Assembly: GCA_013399855.1 (NCBI GenBank) | Contig: VXAY01002475.1 | Span: forward strand, 1,236,552-1,300,551 | Direction: 5' to 3' | DNA: 64,000 nucleotides | Origin: Oxyruncus cristatus | Lineage: Eukaryota > Chordata > Aves > Passeriformes > Cotingidae | Shown: positions 61,738-64,000 of the stretch, piece after piece | Numbering within the stretch: the stretch's first letter is position 1 | Layout: each line of letters opens with the position of its first letter | Made by a program: the position numbers and the translations under genes | The notes under the pieces: generated by a model | Databases searched by the model: none | What the model saw: the letters and a program-made list of their open reading frames with translations, nothing else | Told to the model about the DNA's origin: nothing

Positions 61738-61990
61738 GTGACTGTCCCCAGAGGGTTGTTCTTTGTCCCCATGCCTGTTCCCTCGTGCCAGGAAGGCAAG
61801 GTGTGCTCAGCCCTGTGTGCCGTGGCCGGGGCTGGCACCAAGGAGCGGGGCTGGTGCGCCTCAGTGCCCAGGTATGCAAGAGTGCTTCTGACATTTCTCC
61901 CCGTTTGTCAGAGCAACCATCTGGCCAACGGGCTTGTTCTGAGGTGTAAAACACAGCTCGGAGAGGCTTCATTGCCAAGGAAGATGCAGT
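61738..61990. other. GC-rich, exon-like patch (unconfirmed)
   Basis: A GC-rich segment with about eight CpG sites and open frames on both strands (61738-61992 +, 61700-62122 -). On the plus strand it starts just after an acceptor-like TCTTCCAGTGCAG and contains a donor-like CCCAGGTATGC near 61868-61878, so a roughly 130-base exon could be drawn. The translation has no recognisable domain and is Cys/Val/Ala-rich. This may be an exon of a non-coding RNA, or chance. Confidence 0.2.
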
Positions 61991-64000
61991 AAAAATAGAT
62001 AAGCAGAAAACGTCACACGTAGAGCTTTCATACACAGAATGGTAATGGTGGGAAAACAGACTGAACTTCCAAACGCAGTGGCTTAAGTTGGAAGCAGTGG
62101 AATAGACTGTAAATGCACACACAGCTCTAGGAAAAATACTGATTTTGCTGGGGTAGAAAACTCTAATGAGTTCTTAGAGTTTTCCTCTCAGTGTTCACCT
62201 GCTAACAGTATTGTGGCTGAATTCATCCTGGTTGTCACGGCAGTTAACACCTTCGTAACTTCTTCCCAATTTCCTCCTGAAAACCTGCACTCCACAGTAC
62301 CCAAAACTAGTGAGTGGTAGCAGGATGGCTGCTGCATGCAAAGAGCTCTAAGAGAGAACAGATACTATAGTCAACTTTATACAGGATTATGAGGATTATC
62401 TCCTAAAACAGATCAAAATAAGGCAGACCTTCTGAACAATGGAAATCTCTAACTAGCAGTGTAGTCAATTTATTTAAACAAACCTCTGTTTTTACATGGC
62501 AGATTAATCTCAGATTATTGAAGTACAAGCCTTAATATTTAAGCATCTGTAAACATATGAATTCAGAATGTTTGTAGAGTTGTTACCATTTACTTCAAAT
62601 ACCTTACTGCTTATGGTTTATTCTGTGGCTAATCCAATACGTACCTTTAACTTCTTCCTGTCACTGCAGTATGCTGAAGGCAGGTGCTGATCTGAGCAGG
62701 TTGCAGGTCCCTGGGGCTGGGGCAGGACGTGCCTGGGCACATCTGGGCTGGAGCTGCAGTCCCCCAGCACCGTGACCACTGCCCACCGGGCAGCTGCCCT
62801 GAAATGCCTCACAAATGTCAGCCCTACAGCCCAAGTCCCAGAGACCAAATTAATTCCAAGCATGCTGTGAAGCCTGTCCTTCCCAATTCACCTGGATACC
62901 TGCCTCTGCCTTTGAACGACTGCCTGCAGTGAACTGGACATGACTGAACTACAGCTTGAGAAATAACCATTCTGCTCAACATTCTTCACCGTGTAGAAGG
63001 TCTAAATCAGAGAAAAATCACATCTGAGCACCAGGACTCTCACCCAGATAAGAGGCAGGGCAGGGCGAAACATATTTATGTGTCCGAATTTTGTTATCTA
63101 TGTGTTGTTACCTAAATTTGGCTCCTGACAGTCAGTAGAGCTTTCATAGAGGAGCGCATGAAGTCAGACACGTGCCTATCCCTGACAGGAGCCACTTTGA
63201 ACAAATGTGTGTTGCAGTTTTATTCTAAAACTCTGCAAATAGAGCTATTTGTCCCCGTAACACTTTTTTAGAACTATTTGCTCACCTGTGAACATTCGTT
63301 CAGTGAAGGTATTGTGTCTCAGATTCTTCCAGGATGCTTTTGCAGATTAATTTCTGGGACTTGTGTATTTCTGCAGTGGTCATTATCATTATTTTAAACG
63401 AGCAAAACCTCATTGAAATTCTTGTAAAAGTTGAACTCTCCAGAGCGTTTCCTTGAGCCCATCTTCCCAGACTTCCTATTTTCAATACCTCTTCTGAATA
63501 TTGGGCTTTGTCTACAGCCAGTATTTTCTGCCCACTCTCTTTACACCTGACAAATTCCTGTCTGCTGAAAATTGTTAGTTACCACTCTGTAATGCACAAC
63601 TTCTAATCCACACCTACCCAATGCTTCTGAGATTGGGTTTTAGTGTTCCTTATTAGAATCTGTACAAAGGAATGACCTGCCAGAAGTTAATCAGTTCAAA
63701 TCTTGGGATAATGGAGGTGAGAAATTATTACTTTTAATCTCATTTCCCTGAGAACACAGAGAAAAAAAATCATAGTCTGCACATGAAGGATGTGGAATCA
63801 AGAACAATCTGCCTTTTAGTTCCCATCTTCTTTCTTTTGCTTGTGGCAGCATCTCCCCAGGTCTTCTGATGCCCCAATCTCTTTGGAGAACGAAGAGAGG
63901 CTCCCATTCCTGGATATTGTTGGTCCTTTGGGGCTGTGCCACTCCCTTTCCTTTGAGAAAAATTGCTTTAGATCTGTGGGCTGCAGGAAAATCACCCAAG
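61991..64000. other. Non-coding stretch to window end
   Basis: No recognised gene. The patch 62690-62940 is GC-richer with opposing short frames (62618-62863 -, 62729-62932 +) and no known domain. The minus-strand frame 63691-63999 reaches nearly to the window edge, so a larger frame continuing outside cannot be excluded, but nothing in its translation is recognisable. Confidence 0.6.

Noticed and set aside
61700..62122. 140-codon minus-strand frame
   Set aside because: GC-rich patch with an opposing frame on the plus strand; no domain recognised on either.
1..64000. CRISPR arrays, phage, integrons or other prokaryotic systems
   Set aside because: No spaced direct repeats, no operon-like gene packing and no long frames; the composition and texture are vertebrate.

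Overview
This window reads as vertebrate nuclear DNA, most likely from a bird. It is moderately AT-rich and CpG-poor. No reading frame is longer than chance would give for this composition, and the compact gene packing of a bacterium, phage or organelle is missing. No mammalian SINE or L1 sequence is recognisable, and no obvious avian CR1 tail was found either. An unusually repeat-poor amniote intron or intergenic stretch fits best. The assignment to birds is an inference from repeat poverty and base composition.

No protein-coding gene, rRNA, tRNA, CRISPR array or intact mobile element could be supported. The longest open frame (5869-6654, +) exists only because a TCTA tetranucleotide array has no stop codons. 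The next longest (3252-3854, -; 18112-18582, -; 61700-62122, -) have no recognisable domain and no exon structure. The window may lie inside a long intron, a gene desert or an unannotated long non-coding RNA, but the sequence does not decide between these.

Layout: 1-6148 is non-coding, with a dense cluster of TAAT/ATTA sites at 5286-5399. A compound TCTG/TCTA/TCCA microsatellite occupies 6149-6354. At 11377-11624 a 101-bp segment appears twice, identical in both copies, around a single N and beside T/G homopolymers. This is almost certainly an uncollapsed contig overlap, not biology. Just after it lies a perfect 12-bp-stem hairpin (11753-11779) whose arm carries an IRF/PRDM1-like core. A small CpG-dense islet lies at 16100-16360. 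From about 21 kb to 55 kb several AT-rich blocks rich in homeodomain-type TAAT motifs look like candidate conserved non-coding elements, the best being 41780-42100, 38820-39160, 27100-27420 and 50040-50300. Several perfect short inverted repeats and small tandem duplications are scattered through the window. The last 7 kb contain two GC-richer patches (57540-57880 and 61738-61990) with coincident open frames on both strands but no recognisable protein.

No new multi-gene system is visible. The observations best worth checking are the assembly duplication, the hairpin with the interferon-type site, and the candidate regulatory blocks.
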